64,000 bases of DNA from Photorhabdus cinerea (GCF_011189575.1 NZ_PUJW01000007.1:62001-126000); one strand, 5' to 3'. Shown: positions 45,510 to 54,481, numbered from the stretch's first letter. Notes: generated by a model not told the origin, from the sequence alone. Translations and numbers: made by a program.

Positions 45510-46253
45510 CTAAAAAATTGTTACTCTAAATCCCGGATTCAAAAATGATTCACGAGGCGTATAATCCAGAGTTTGACCTTTCCAGTTTGTCACATGAGCA
45601 CCAGCAGCAATTGCTACAGCATGGCCCGCCGCGGTATCCCAGATATGAGTTGGCCCAAAGCGAGGATAAAGTTGTGCCTTTCCTTCGGCCACCAAGCAAA
45701 ATTTCAATGAAGAACCAACAGAAACAGTCTGATGTTCACCTAACTGATTGAGATAATCTTCCAATTCTGTATCCATATGAGAGCGGCTAACAACCACCAT
45801 CGGGGGATTGGCATCACGAATTTTAATCGGTAGCCACTGACCACCACCGGTTTTTTTCCATGCCTGCCGCCCCTGCCCTGAATAAAGCGTATCCCGCACT
45901 GGAGCATATACCACCCCCATCACCGGGATTCCCTCATCAATCAGGGCAATATTAACCGTGAACTCACCATTACGATTAATAAACTCCTTAGTCCCATCCA
46001 GAGGGTCAACTAACCAATAACGCTTCCAATCACGCCTTTCTTCCCAAGCAGGCGGCTCTTCTTCCGACAACAGCGGAATTTCCGGTGCAATGCGGGATAA
46101 TCCAGCTTTAATTATTTTATGAGCCGCAATATCAGCCACAGTAACCGGTGAATCATCCTGCTTATGCTCAACTTTCAAAGGATGTTCATCCTGATAAATT
46201 GTCATAATAGCCGCGCCAGCTTCCCGGGCCAGTTGGCAGATTTGTTCTAGCAT
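45510..46253 (-). CDS. cysQ: 3'(2'),5'-bisphosphate nucleotidase CysQ
   Basis: Hydrolyses 3'-phosphoadenosine 5'-phosphate (PAP), a by-product of sulfate assimilation. The 247-residue protein has the inositol-monophosphatase-type metal motif DPLDGTKEF (about 83-91). A second motif, IWDTAAGHAVA, lies near residue 200. The second ATG (46253) has better spacing from GAGG and matches the E. coli N-terminus MLDQVCQLAR. Gene order ytfJ-cysQ-fklB is close to E. coli, with cpdB and ytfGH missing. Confidence 0.96.
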   Translation of the reverse strand: MLEQICQLAREAGAAIMTIYQDEHPLKVEHKQDDSPVTVADIAAHKIIKAGLSRIAPEIPLLSEEEPPAWEERRDWKRYWLVDPLDGTKEFINRNGEFTVNIALIDEGIPVMGVVYAPVRDTLYSGQGRQAWKKTGGGQWLPIKIRDANPPMVVVSRSHMDTELEDYLNQLGEHQTVSVGSSLKFCLVAEGKAQLYPRFGPTHIWDTAAGHAVAIAAGAHVTNWKGQTLDYTPRESFLNPGFRVTIF

Positions 46254-46350
46254 CATACACCTCTGCGGTTAGTTATCTGTTATCATTTTAGACTATATTA
46301 CTGATTGAGCTTTTACTGGGATTGTAAGAGTTTTATTACTATCATCAAAA

Positions 46351-46380
46351 CAAAAACAGCCGGATATACCGGCTATTTTT
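46351..46380 (-). terminator. Terminator of fklB
   Basis: On the minus strand AGCCGG-TATAT-CCGGCT is followed by GTTTTTG; A/T runs lie on both sides. It is 22 bp after the fklB stop. Confidence 0.78.
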
Positions 46381-46401
46381 AAATCATATTCCTGGATAAA
46401 A

Positions 46402-47022
46402 TTATAGAATATCCAGTAACTCCACTTCAAAAATCAGCGCACTGTATGGAGGAATCGATGCACCAGCACCATTTTCACCATAAGCCAAATTATGTGGGAT
46501 ATAAAGTTCCCATTTAGAACCAACAGGCATCAAGGTTAATGCTTCGATCCATCCGGCAATCACACCATTTACTGGAAATTCAGCAGGTTCACCGCGTTGA
46601 ATTGAACTGTCAAACACAGTGCCATCAATTAAGCGGCCAGTATAATGAACACGTACATGGTCAGTATGGGCAGGAATTGCACCATCACCCTGTTTCAGTA
46701 CTGAGAACTGCAAACCAGATTCTGTCGTACTTATACCATCACGCTGAGCGTTTTCTGCCAGAAACTTCTGACCATCTTCTGCCATAGCCTGCTGACGTTC
46801 ACGGCGCACACTATCCGCACGTTCATGCATTTCACGTAAAGCACGATGCAGTGTTTCAACTGGCACCGCTGGAGACTGACTTTCCAACGCATCACATAAC
46901 CCTGCTAACAGTGCTTCGGGCTCCAGACCTTGCAGGCCAGATTCCAATAATTGCTGACCAATTTGCAAGCCAACCCCATAACTTGCTTGTGCTTCGATAG
47001 AGTCAAAAGAAAGTTTTGCCAT
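46402..47022 (-). CDS. fklB: FKBP-type peptidyl-prolyl isomerase FklB (FKBP22)
   Basis: 206-residue homodimeric prolyl isomerase. It has an N-terminal FKBP_N helical dimerisation domain (about 5-95) and a C-terminal FKBP domain (about 115-206) with VHYTGRLIDGTVFDSS and YIPHNLAYGENGAGASIPPYSALIFEVEL-like strands. Length equals E. coli FklB. It is the last conserved gene before accessory island 2. Confidence 0.96.
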   Translation of the reverse strand: MAKLSFDSIEAQASYGVGLQIGQQLLESGLQGLEPEALLAGLCDALESQSPAVPVETLHRALREMHERADSVRRERQQAMAEDGQKFLAENAQRDGISTTESGLQFSVLKQGDGAIPAHTDHVRVHYTGRLIDGTVFDSSIQRGEPAEFPVNGVIAGWIEALTLMPVGSKWELYIPHNLAYGENGAGASIPPYSALIFEVELLDIL

Positions 47023-47346
47023 GAAAATACCTGTGATTAAATCAAATTAGGCTTGCAAGCATAGCAGTGCTATGTAACAGGGTAAACTGAAGATATCATC
47101 AGAGGGAAATATTCAAGCCACGATTCCTCACTCTCTGGAGGTAGAACAAAGGGTTACGGTAGTTTTTTTACTAAAAAATATAGAACTCAATTAAGGATAT
47201 TGCTCCAGATTAGCGTCTTTACTTCTTAAAATTTCAATATAAATAATCTCTTTAAAAATATTTTTACTTATAATTGATTATATGAATAAAATATTACTGA
47301 TATAAAATTAGTTTTATTGAAAATATTGTTTAATGGGAGAAATCTT
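47023..47346. other. AT-rich region between fklB and the LuxR gene
   Basis: 324 bp of increasingly A/T-rich, promoter-like sequence between divergent fklB and the LuxR-type gene. I see no gene, repeat or clear lux-box palindrome. GGGAG at 47335-47339 is the ribosome-binding site of the LuxR gene. Confidence 0.6.
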
Positions 47347-48057
47347 ATGAATACTTTATTTAATGAAGCCTTATCGGAAATTCAGAAGACCAAAACCATA
47401 CCAGAATTAGAAGATAAGGTACTAAATGCTATAAATTATCTGGACTTTGAATTCTACTCAATTTATCAAGAAGAAAAATACCCATTCACGACAAAAAAAT
47501 ATGTTCTAATAACCAATTTAAACACAGAAGCCATGGGTGGTTATAATAGAAATGACAATCATGACAGTGATCAACTAATGAATGGTGATTTTATTTTCTC
47601 TATCCCTTCAATTTGTAATGATAAAACATCAAAGCATACTGACTTCATGATTAAAAAAACCAATCAAAATGAGATTAGAAACAGTATTTCAATTAAAATC
47701 AAAGGCTACCATGGGGAAAGATCAATTTTTTCAGTGTCCAGAAAAGAAGGCGCTATCTCCCACAATGAAATACTTAACAAAGCAGGAATGTTAGGAATAT
47801 TAGCGAATGAATGCATAAAAACGTTTAATAACTTAAAAAATAAAAAGGATAAGATAATCGTTCCAACACTGTCCACAAGAGAAGTCGAAGTAATAAGATG
47901 GACTTGCGAAGGAAAAACATCTGCTGAAATAGCCAATATACTGGATATATCAACAAGAACAGTTAATTTCCACATTAATAACGTTATGGAAAAATTAGTT
48001 GTCCCCAACAAAGTTGCTGCGGTTGCCAAAGCAATAGCGTATAACCTGATTATATAA
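47347..48057 (+). CDS. LuxR-type transcriptional regulator (LuxR solo)
   Basis: 236 residues. The C-terminal 65 residues form a GerE-type HTH (LSTREVEVIRWTCEGKTSAE, then ILDISTRTVNFHINNVMEKL). The N-terminal 165 residues occupy the place of the autoinducer-binding domain, but the signature Trp-Tyr-Asp-Pro residues are mostly replaced (region AMGGYNRNDNHDSDQ). The start 47347 has GGGAG eight bases upstream; a TTG 10 codons earlier is less likely. No LuxI-type synthase is in the window, so this is a solo regulator that probably senses another ligand. It faces the decayed carbamoyltransferase locus. Confidence 0.85.
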   Translation: MNTLFNEALSEIQKTKTIPELEDKVLNAINYLDFEFYSIYQEEKYPFTTKKYVLITNLNTEAMGGYNRNDNHDSDQLMNGDFIFSIPSICNDKTSKHTDFMIKKTNQNEIRNSISIKIKGYHGERSIFSVSRKEGAISHNEILNKAGMLGILANECIKTFNNLKNKKDKIIVPTLSTREVEVIRWTCEGKTSAEIANILDISTRTVNFHINNVMEKLVVPNKVAAVAKAIAYNLII

Positions 48058-48093
48058 TAATTATAGCCAGATTGAGGCTCTAACCAGATGGAG

Positions 48094-48520
48094 CTATGAA
48101 ATATAATTCGCCAAAATGCTCTGGCAACCATCATTAATCTCATTCACCAGGGATTCACATTTGATATACTCATCATTAATATGCACACAAACATAACCAC
48201 AGAAATCATTATTACTCTTAGGTATTTCTTAAGTGTATGAATTCTTATCCAAATTAATTTTCATTGCAATTATTTCATAATCTAAATGATCAACTAAGAT
48301 TTCCTGCAAGAATTTAATTACCGCCAAGCTGCATAACAGATTGAGTAAAAACAACAGGAATTTTACTTCTACCTTTGACAGCCACGACACCAAGATTTCC
48401 CCGACCACAGTTAGGTTTAATCATCACACCATACGGAACAAAATCATAAAAATTTTCCAACTATTGAACTTCATTAAAGATGAAAGTGAAGCACTATTGG
48501 TCGAGGTATACACTAATACA
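48094..48520 (-). pseudogene. Decayed gene on minus strand, unknown family
   Basis: Reading the minus strand across three frames gives protein-like segments in a consistent order. They are SASLSSLMKFNSW, then VPYGVMIKPNCGRGNLGVVA up to about 48325, then IKFLQEILVDHLDYEIIAMK, an in-frame stop near 48232, and EIPKSNNDFCGYVCVHINDE to the stop at 48094. At least two frameshifts and one stop separate them. The KPNCGRGNLGV piece faintly resembles an ATP-grasp loop. It lies downstream of the carbamoyltransferase on the same strand, as if the last gene of that cluster. The rest of 48058-48688 shows nothing else. Confidence 0.5.
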
Positions 48521-48688
48521 AGCACAGTAAACATAATAACTTTATGAAAATTCTGTGTATCATTAGTATTACCTCAACCTTATTATCTATCCCATTAAGC
48601 TATTCTATTTTCTATTCCTTATAACAAATAATTCTCTAATTAACTGAACCAATTACGCCTGCTGGGATAGACTTTTACTACTAAAAAA

Positions 48689-50386
48689 TTAATGAATAGA
48701 TTTAATCAAATAATTGCCCAGAACTAAATAATCAATATTTGTTTTCATGAAAGTTTTAATAGCATCCTCAGGAGAACAAACGATTGGTTCGCTATCGTTA
48801 TAAGAGGTGTTCAACAACATAGGAACACCTGTTTTCCGATAAAACTCCTCAATCAACTGAGCATAACCTGAATTTGACCCACTATCTACAACCTGAACTC
48901 TAGCAGTACCATCCTCATGAACGACTGCCGGAATTTGTGATGCTTTATCTACTTTAGCATCCATCGCCAACAGCATATATTTTGCAGCTTCAGGTAATTC
49001 TTTCCGAACATGGAACCAATCAGCCACATGCTGACGTAGTACGCTAGGCGCAAACGGTCTGAACATTTCACGATGTTTAACTTTACGATTCATCAAATCC
49101 CGAATATCTTTATTTCTCGGATCTGCCAACAAACTACGATTACCCAGCGCTCGCGGCCCAAACTCCATTCTCCCCTGGAACCAGCCAACCACATTATTTT
49201 CAGCCAATAAACCTGCCACTACTTCATAAATATTCTCTTCATATGTCCACTCCAAACCATAGGCTTTCAAACTACGCTGGTAATCATCTTCACTATATTC
49301 AAGCCCCCAATATGTGTGAGTCAAAGGATAACGTTGATTATTTTCAAGAATCTGATGCCAAATAAATAACGCGGCACCTGTAGCAGTCCCTGCATCATGG
49401 GCGGCAGGCTGAACAAAGATATCTTCGATATCCAATTCCTCATATAATCGTTTATTCGTTATGCAATTTAATGCAACACCACCCGCAAGACAGAGTTTAT
49501 TCGTTGCTGTTTCCTGCAAATAATGACGAGCCATATTTAAAACTATCTCATCAGTTATTTGCTGAAGAGATGCAGCAATATCATAGTATTCCTGTGCAAC
49601 TTCTCCACCAGGCACTCTTTTCTCAATACCAAACAGGGATTCTAATTTAGAAAATTCTTCGATGCGGAAATCAAGAATGGTGTGATCGATAGTAAACTCG
49701 CCTTTCTCACCAATCTTAACTAATTGTCGAAATGCCGGCATAAAACCTTCAGGTTTACCATAAGCGGACATTCCCATCACCTTACAGGCATCGTATACAG
49801 AGAAACCCAGAAATTCTGCCAATTTTTCCCACATAAAACCGATTGAATTAGGATATTCAATGGTTTTAATTTTTTTCATGCTATTACCATCGCCCAGATA
49901 TACCCCTGCGGTATTATCCTCTCCAACACCATCCAGTGATAATGTTAGCGCTTTATCAAATGGTGAAACAAAATAAGCAGACGCCGCATGAGCGGTGTGA
50001 TGTGGAACCCAATGAAATTGACCACGAAATCCCATTGATTGCAAAATCTCTGGTACTGAAGTGATTTTACGATAGAAAATTGATTCACCTGATTCACTTC
50101 CCCAGCTTCCTTCATTCGTTACTTCATCAATGAAGATTGACTTTCTTCGTTCTATCGGATCAATAGAATACCCGATATGACTCACATCCTCCAAACTAAT
50201 ACCCGCAAAGTTTAATGCAACTTCAATGGAAGCTAATGGTAGTTCATCTGGATTATCAATATTTGCTGGTTTACCGTGTTTCCTCCTATTTAATCTCTCT
50301 TCTTCAATAGCAAAAATAGTTTCTCCATCTTTTAATAAACAAACTGCTGATTCATGGTAAACAGAATTTATACCTAAAACATACAT
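48689..50386 (-). CDS. NodU/CmcH-family carbamoyltransferase
   Basis: 565-residue enzyme of the O-/N-carbamoyltransferase family that uses carbamoyl phosphate and ATP (NodU, CmcH, TobZ). The N-terminal ASKHA-like domain starts MYVLGINSVYHESAVCLL. The metal-binding HHTAHA motif is at 129-134 and SLDGVGEDN follows. The C-terminal Carbam_trans_C domain has GRMEFGPRALGNRSLLADPR and REMFRPFAPSVL. It appears intact. Neighbours on the same strand are an amidinotransferase relic, an ArgG-like gene and a truncated PLP enzyme, so a small-molecule pathway is likely. The acceptor is unknown; an amino-acid amine giving a ureido group is one possibility. Confidence 0.9.
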   Translation of the reverse strand: MYVLGINSVYHESAVCLLKDGETIFAIEEERLNRRKHGKPANIDNPDELPLASIEVALNFAGISLEDVSHIGYSIDPIERRKSIFIDEVTNEGSWGSESGESIFYRKITSVPEILQSMGFRGQFHWVPHHTAHAASAYFVSPFDKALTLSLDGVGEDNTAGVYLGDGNSMKKIKTIEYPNSIGFMWEKLAEFLGFSVYDACKVMGMSAYGKPEGFMPAFRQLVKIGEKGEFTIDHTILDFRIEEFSKLESLFGIEKRVPGGEVAQEYYDIAASLQQITDEIVLNMARHYLQETATNKLCLAGGVALNCITNKRLYEELDIEDIFVQPAAHDAGTATGAALFIWHQILENNQRYPLTHTYWGLEYSEDDYQRSLKAYGLEWTYEENIYEVVAGLLAENNVVGWFQGRMEFGPRALGNRSLLADPRNKDIRDLMNRKVKHREMFRPFAPSVLRQHVADWFHVRKELPEAAKYMLLAMDAKVDKASQIPAVVHEDGTARVQVVDSGSNSGYAQLIEEFYRKTGVPMLLNTSYNDSEPIVCSPEDAIKTFMKTNIDYLVLGNYLIKSIH

Positions 50387-50404
50387 GGCCTATTATCCTC
50401 ATAG

Positions 50405-50716
50405 TTATTTTATCTTTAATATCAAGCAGCACAAGCTACCACCAATCGCTAAGAATTCAATCATATTGCATTTGACGAAATTGTAACCATAACGTTCAAC
50501 CTCTACAGAAAAATCATGCATTAGAATATATTTACCTATTGAAATGTTATTACATAAAAATAATTCTTTGGCATCATATTATGGCATTGAGATTCTTCGT
50601 TCAAATGTTTCAGCAATATAATATTAGTTTTATTTAGTAAGTATTTCTGGATAATAAATAACAGTATATTCATCAAAAAATTGAAATTCTATGACCACAT
50701 AAAAAAACATTATCCT
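50405..50716 (-). pseudogene. Remnant of an amidinotransferase/dimethylargininase-family gene
   Basis: A single minus-strand frame with internal stops reads FFDEYTVIYYPEIL, then after stops AETFERRISMP, then after another stop YDAKELFLCNNISIGKYIL and finally VKCNMIEFLAIGGSLCCLIL before the stop at 50405. This is the C-terminal pattern of arginine-deiminase-superfamily hydrolases and amidinotransferases (LD--T-LYYPEAF; CN-V-VG; EF-KAGGG--CLTL). The N-terminal half is gone. It is a clear non-functional relic sitting between the carbamoyltransferase and the ArgG-like gene. Confidence 0.65.
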
Positions 50717-50726
50717 GGATATATAA

Positions 50727-50855
50727 CTAAGATTTAACCCTCAGCTCCGAATACCCTTTTTTAATTTTATTTATTTCTTCTTTATATAATCTAAGGCCAT
50801 AACCCAATTTTTCAAAATAATCTATAGTACTGACTTTCACCCTAACGGTCAGCAT
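50727..50855 (-). pseudogene. Coding-like fragment, 42 residues, unknown family
   Basis: Minus-strand frame MLTVRVKVSTIDYFEKLGYG followed by a Lys/Glu-rich end to a TAG at 50727. The frame remains open upstream to about 50888. Its composition is protein-like and unlike the surrounding A/T-rich spacer. It could be the C-terminal remnant of another lost cluster gene or a small protein. I do not recognise it. Confidence 0.35.
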
Positions 50856-50903
50856 ACCGGAAACTACTGGCAAAAAATTTGTTATTAAGATTCATCAAGA
50901 AAT

Positions 50904-52094
50904 TTATCTCATTTTAGGTTTAGCGTTTTGTTTATTATAGATATTAAATGTTTTTTCAAATACCTCGGCATAACTTTGACTATATAAATTCCCTCGGTTA
51001 TATATTGCTAGATTATGATCATGAATGCTGGTCTTTGAAGTACGAGAGCAAACATTGACATACTTATAACCTAACTCAAGTGTAACCTCACCATTGACAT
51101 TTTGGTTCATGCTATTAATAAAATGGTTTAAATGAGTTAATAAAGGATCATACCAAAGCCCAGAATAAACTAGTTCACCCCATTTTTTATCGATTATTTC
51201 TTTAAACCAATTTTCATTACGATTACTACAATAATATTCCAAATCACGGTGAGCGGTAATTAATACATGTGCAGCAGGTGATTGATAAATTGCACGTGTT
51301 TTCAAACCAACAATGCCATCTTCAACAATGTCAAAAATACCAATTGATAGTTTTTTACCAATCTCATTTAATATTTCAATAATTTCATATAATGATTTTT
51401 TTTCACCATCAAGTGATATAGGTACGCCATTCTCAAAATCTAATGACAAAAATATTGGCTCAGTGGCTGATAGTGCATGCTCAAATAATTTCTCTTTTCC
51501 ATCTTCAGGAAGTAATATTTCTGACTCTTCCAACGGACTGCTCTCGATACTGAATCCGCCTATATTTTCATTAATAGAATAAGGGTTATTACCACCAAAC
51601 TCTTGAGGAATACCATACCGCATAGCATAATTAAATACGATATTTTCATCGTATTTAAACTCTCTCAAGGCAGCAATAGGTATTTTATTCAGAATTTCTA
51701 TATTCATATCCATTCTGACTTGATCATTACCACTGAATTGATGTGCAATATAATCAATATTAAGATCATTTGCCACTTCAACTGCCGCTTCAGCAATTGC
51801 TGATCGGGAAAGTTCAGCACTAAGAAAACAACCATTTTGATAAATAGCATTCGCTTTTATTGCCTTTAAAATAAAGTTTTCAACATATTGTATTCGATAA
51901 TCTTTATAAATAAATTTATCAGCACCCGCAACCATGCACTCCAATTCAATGTCTTCAATATCCTCAATATCTCTTACTTTACCCTCATCAATATAAAGAG
52001 AAATCACCTCTTTAAATTCATATTTAAGACTTCTGATGATAAGAGGATTGTAGCGGCGATTATAATAAATCACCAAAACACTATTAGAGTTCAT
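50904..52094 (-). CDS. Argininosuccinate synthase-like protein with a lost ATP loop
   Basis: 396 residues that follow ArgG along its whole length. Landmarks are KAIKANAIYQNGCFLSAEL (79-95), AHQFSGNDQVRMD (117-129), YSINENIGGFSIE (172-184), GIVGLKTRAIY, SPAAHVLITAHRDLE and the C-terminal GLWYDPL. Canonical ArgG begins with the ATP loop A-Y-SGGLDTS; here the same place reads VIYYNRRYNPLI (8-19). The ATGKGNDQ loop is also shortened to FSGNDQ. Normal citrulline activation is therefore doubtful, and either a new substrate or a non-catalytic role is likely. The ATG overlaps the stop of the upstream PLP gene by four bases (ATGA). Confidence 0.82.
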   Translation of the reverse strand: MNSNSVLVIYYNRRYNPLIIRSLKYEFKEVISLYIDEGKVRDIEDIEDIELECMVAGADKFIYKDYRIQYVENFILKAIKANAIYQNGCFLSAELSRSAIAEAAVEVANDLNIDYIAHQFSGNDQVRMDMNIEILNKIPIAALREFKYDENIVFNYAMRYGIPQEFGGNNPYSINENIGGFSIESSPLEESEILLPEDGKEKLFEHALSATEPIFLSLDFENGVPISLDGEKKSLYEIIEILNEIGKKLSIGIFDIVEDGIVGLKTRAIYQSPAAHVLITAHRDLEYYCSNRNENWFKEIIDKKWGELVYSGLWYDPLLTHLNHFINSMNQNVNGEVTLELGYKYVNVCSRTSKTSIHDHNLAIYNRGNLYSQSYAEVFEKTFNIYNKQNAKPKMR

Positions 52095-52804
52095 TTAGCC
52101 TGCCCCCCCTCTATTATAATAATTTCTTCTAAGCCAGGCTCCATTGTGCTTTCCTCAATTAATTCTGAGAAATTATTTTCAGATAACCAGGCATTGTTAT
52201 AAATGGTGTCTATGTAACGTTCCCCACCATCAGGAATAATGACAACAATATTATTTCTAGGCTTAAAATCATTTAAATGATCTAATGCAGCATAAACCGA
52301 ACACGCTCCCGTTTCTCCAATCAAAATGCCTTCACTTCTAGCTAATTTTCTTGCCGTCCGGAATGCATCAATATCTGCAACCTTTAAAGTAAAATCGATG
52401 TTATTGATATCGAGAATAGAAGGTGTAAATGGCAGCCCCGCTTCCTGTACCAAAAATTTTCCTTGTTCACCACCGAAAATAACAGATCCAATAGGTTCAA
52501 CACCATAAATTCGCACCTGTGGGTTTTTCTCTTTCGAATAACGGGAGACCCCAGTAAGCGTTCCACAACTTCCTGCCGTCGCAAAACAAGCTGCCAAATT
52601 ATCACCAAAGGTTTCATACAACTCACGTCCTGTAGAGTGATAATGTTCATCGGGATTAAGCTGATTATCAAATTGCATAGGACTGAACGCATTTGGATAT
52701 GCTTCTACGATATTTTTGGCTAAGCCTATAATATTTTTACCTGTCTTCATACCCATTTTGTCTCTCATTTTTTGACTAATGTGAAAAATATACAACGATG
52801 ACAA
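52091..52804 (-). pseudogene. 5'-truncated cysteine synthase/SbnA-like PLP enzyme
   Basis: A 237-codon frame (TTG at 52804; first ATG at 52768). It matches the C-terminal two thirds of fold-type II PLP beta-synthases: MQFDNQLNPDEHYHSTGREL, the phosphate-binding loop SCGTLTGVSRY, GVEPIGSVIFGG, ARSEGILIGETG and IIPDGGERYIDT. About 100-120 N-terminal residues of the family are missing, including the PLP lysine (SVKDR-type motif) and the SGNTG loop. Upstream DNA does not restore them in any frame. The SVIFGG and SCGTL features recall 2,3-diaminopropionate-type synthases (SbnA) more than housekeeping CysK. It is probably inactive alone. Confidence 0.72.
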
Positions 52805-53435
52805 GGTATTTTTATTCTAAAATAAGTAAAGTACTTTTATGTTTCATTAATAGATTAATTTATCTATGAAATTACCTATTTTAGAAATAATCCCAGAAAA
52901 TAATATCATTCCTATTATAAGTAATTTCATTTATCTACGCTCTTACACAATAATTAATTAACATAGATAATGATTATAAATTCCCGCGCAGAAGTCTACT
53001 GTCAATCTTGACAGTTTAGTCTAAAAAACCATATAAATCTTTAAAATTATTATTGGAATATAAAGATTATTAATTTTCTTATTTCTATATAATAAGAATA
53101 TAAATTATATTTGCAAGTAGGTAAATTAGAGAATATCTAGCAATAAATCCCCATATTACAATTGAATTGGTAATACCATATTATTAGAGAAGGGAAAAAT
53201 CAATCCAATTATTACCCACTAATCAACGGTGTTTTTACCAATACCAAGAAATAAAACGAACTAAAAGGTAAAATAATAGTAGAATATTCTGGAAAAGCAT
53301 AGACAGAACCGCAATCAGATTTAACGGAAACTATCAGAGAAAATCTTATAGCCGAACAAGGTAATAATGAATTGGCAAAACAAAAAACGCCAGCATTGCC
53401 AGCGTTTTTTACTTGTTGCATCCGTTAATTAGATA
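52805..53435. other. Very AT-rich spacer upstream of the truncated PLP gene
   Basis: About 630 bp. The first 400 bp is extremely A/T-rich with no recognisable gene. On the plus strand around 53235-53420 one frame reads in protein-like pieces (KIIVEYSGKA, a stop, then SDLTETIRENLIAEQGNNEL), possibly a relic of another gene. The end holds the rplI terminator. Confidence 0.5.
53384..53412 (-). terminator. Terminator of the rpsF-priB-rpsR-rplI operon
   Basis: AAAAAACGC and GCGTTTTTT flank an 11-nt loop, with A and T runs on both sides, 24 bp after the rplI stop. Confidence 0.8.
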
Positions 53436-53888
53436 TTAAGCTTCAGCAACAATGTTAACGTTCAGTTTCGCGAATACATCGCTGTGTACCTGGAAATGAA
53501 CTTCATGTTCACCAGTGGTACGCAGAACACCATTAGGCAGGCGAACTTCACTTTTAGATACTTCAACACCTGCGGCAGTCACTGCATCAGCAATATCGCG
53601 GGTACCGATAGAACCGAACAGTTTACCTTCGTCACCCGCTTTAGAAGCGATAGTAACGGAACCCAGTGCGCTGATTTTCTCAGCACGAGCTTGCGCCGCT
53701 GCCAGAACGTCAGCCAGTTTAGCTTCCAGTTCAGCGCGACGAGCTTCGAAGAATTCGATGTTTTTCTTAGTCGCAGGAACAGCTTTGCCCTGTGGTACTA
53801 AGTAGTTACGGGCATAACCCGGTTTAACGTTAACTTGATCACCCAGGCTACCCAGGTTTGCTACTTTATCAAGCAGAATAATTTGCAT
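53436..53888 (-). CDS. rplI: 50S ribosomal protein L9
   Basis: 150-residue two-domain ribosomal protein joined by a long helix. It has the signature MQIILLDKVANLGSLGDQVN and GYARNYLVPQGKA near residue 24. It is last in the rpsF-priB-rpsR-rplI operon, 38 bp after rpsR. Length is close to E. coli L9 (149). Confidence 0.98.
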   Translation of the reverse strand: MQIILLDKVANLGSLGDQVNVKPGYARNYLVPQGKAVPATKKNIEFFEARRAELEAKLADVLAAAQARAEKISALGSVTIASKAGDEGKLFGSIGTRDIADAVTAAGVEVSKSEVRLPNGVLRTTGEHEVHFQVHSDVFAKLNVNIVAEA

Positions 53889-53926
53889 TACCTTATCCTC
53901 TCAGAGTCGTTAATGGACTGTGCCGA

Positions 53927-54476
<550 letters not shown>

Positions 54477-54481
54477 AGTTA

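Noticed and set aside
48341..48547. 68-codon plus-strand ORF between the LuxR gene and the carbamoyltransferase
   Set aside because: Low-complexity translation with no ribosome-binding site; the opposite strand carries more convincing relic segments.
53212..53421. 69-codon minus-strand ORF upstream of rplI
   Set aside because: It runs through the rplI terminator and has no homology or ribosome-binding site.
47023..53435. CRISPR array or toxin-antitoxin module in the AT-rich island
   Set aside because: No regularly spaced direct repeats and no paired small ORFs with overlap and ribosome-binding sites were seen.
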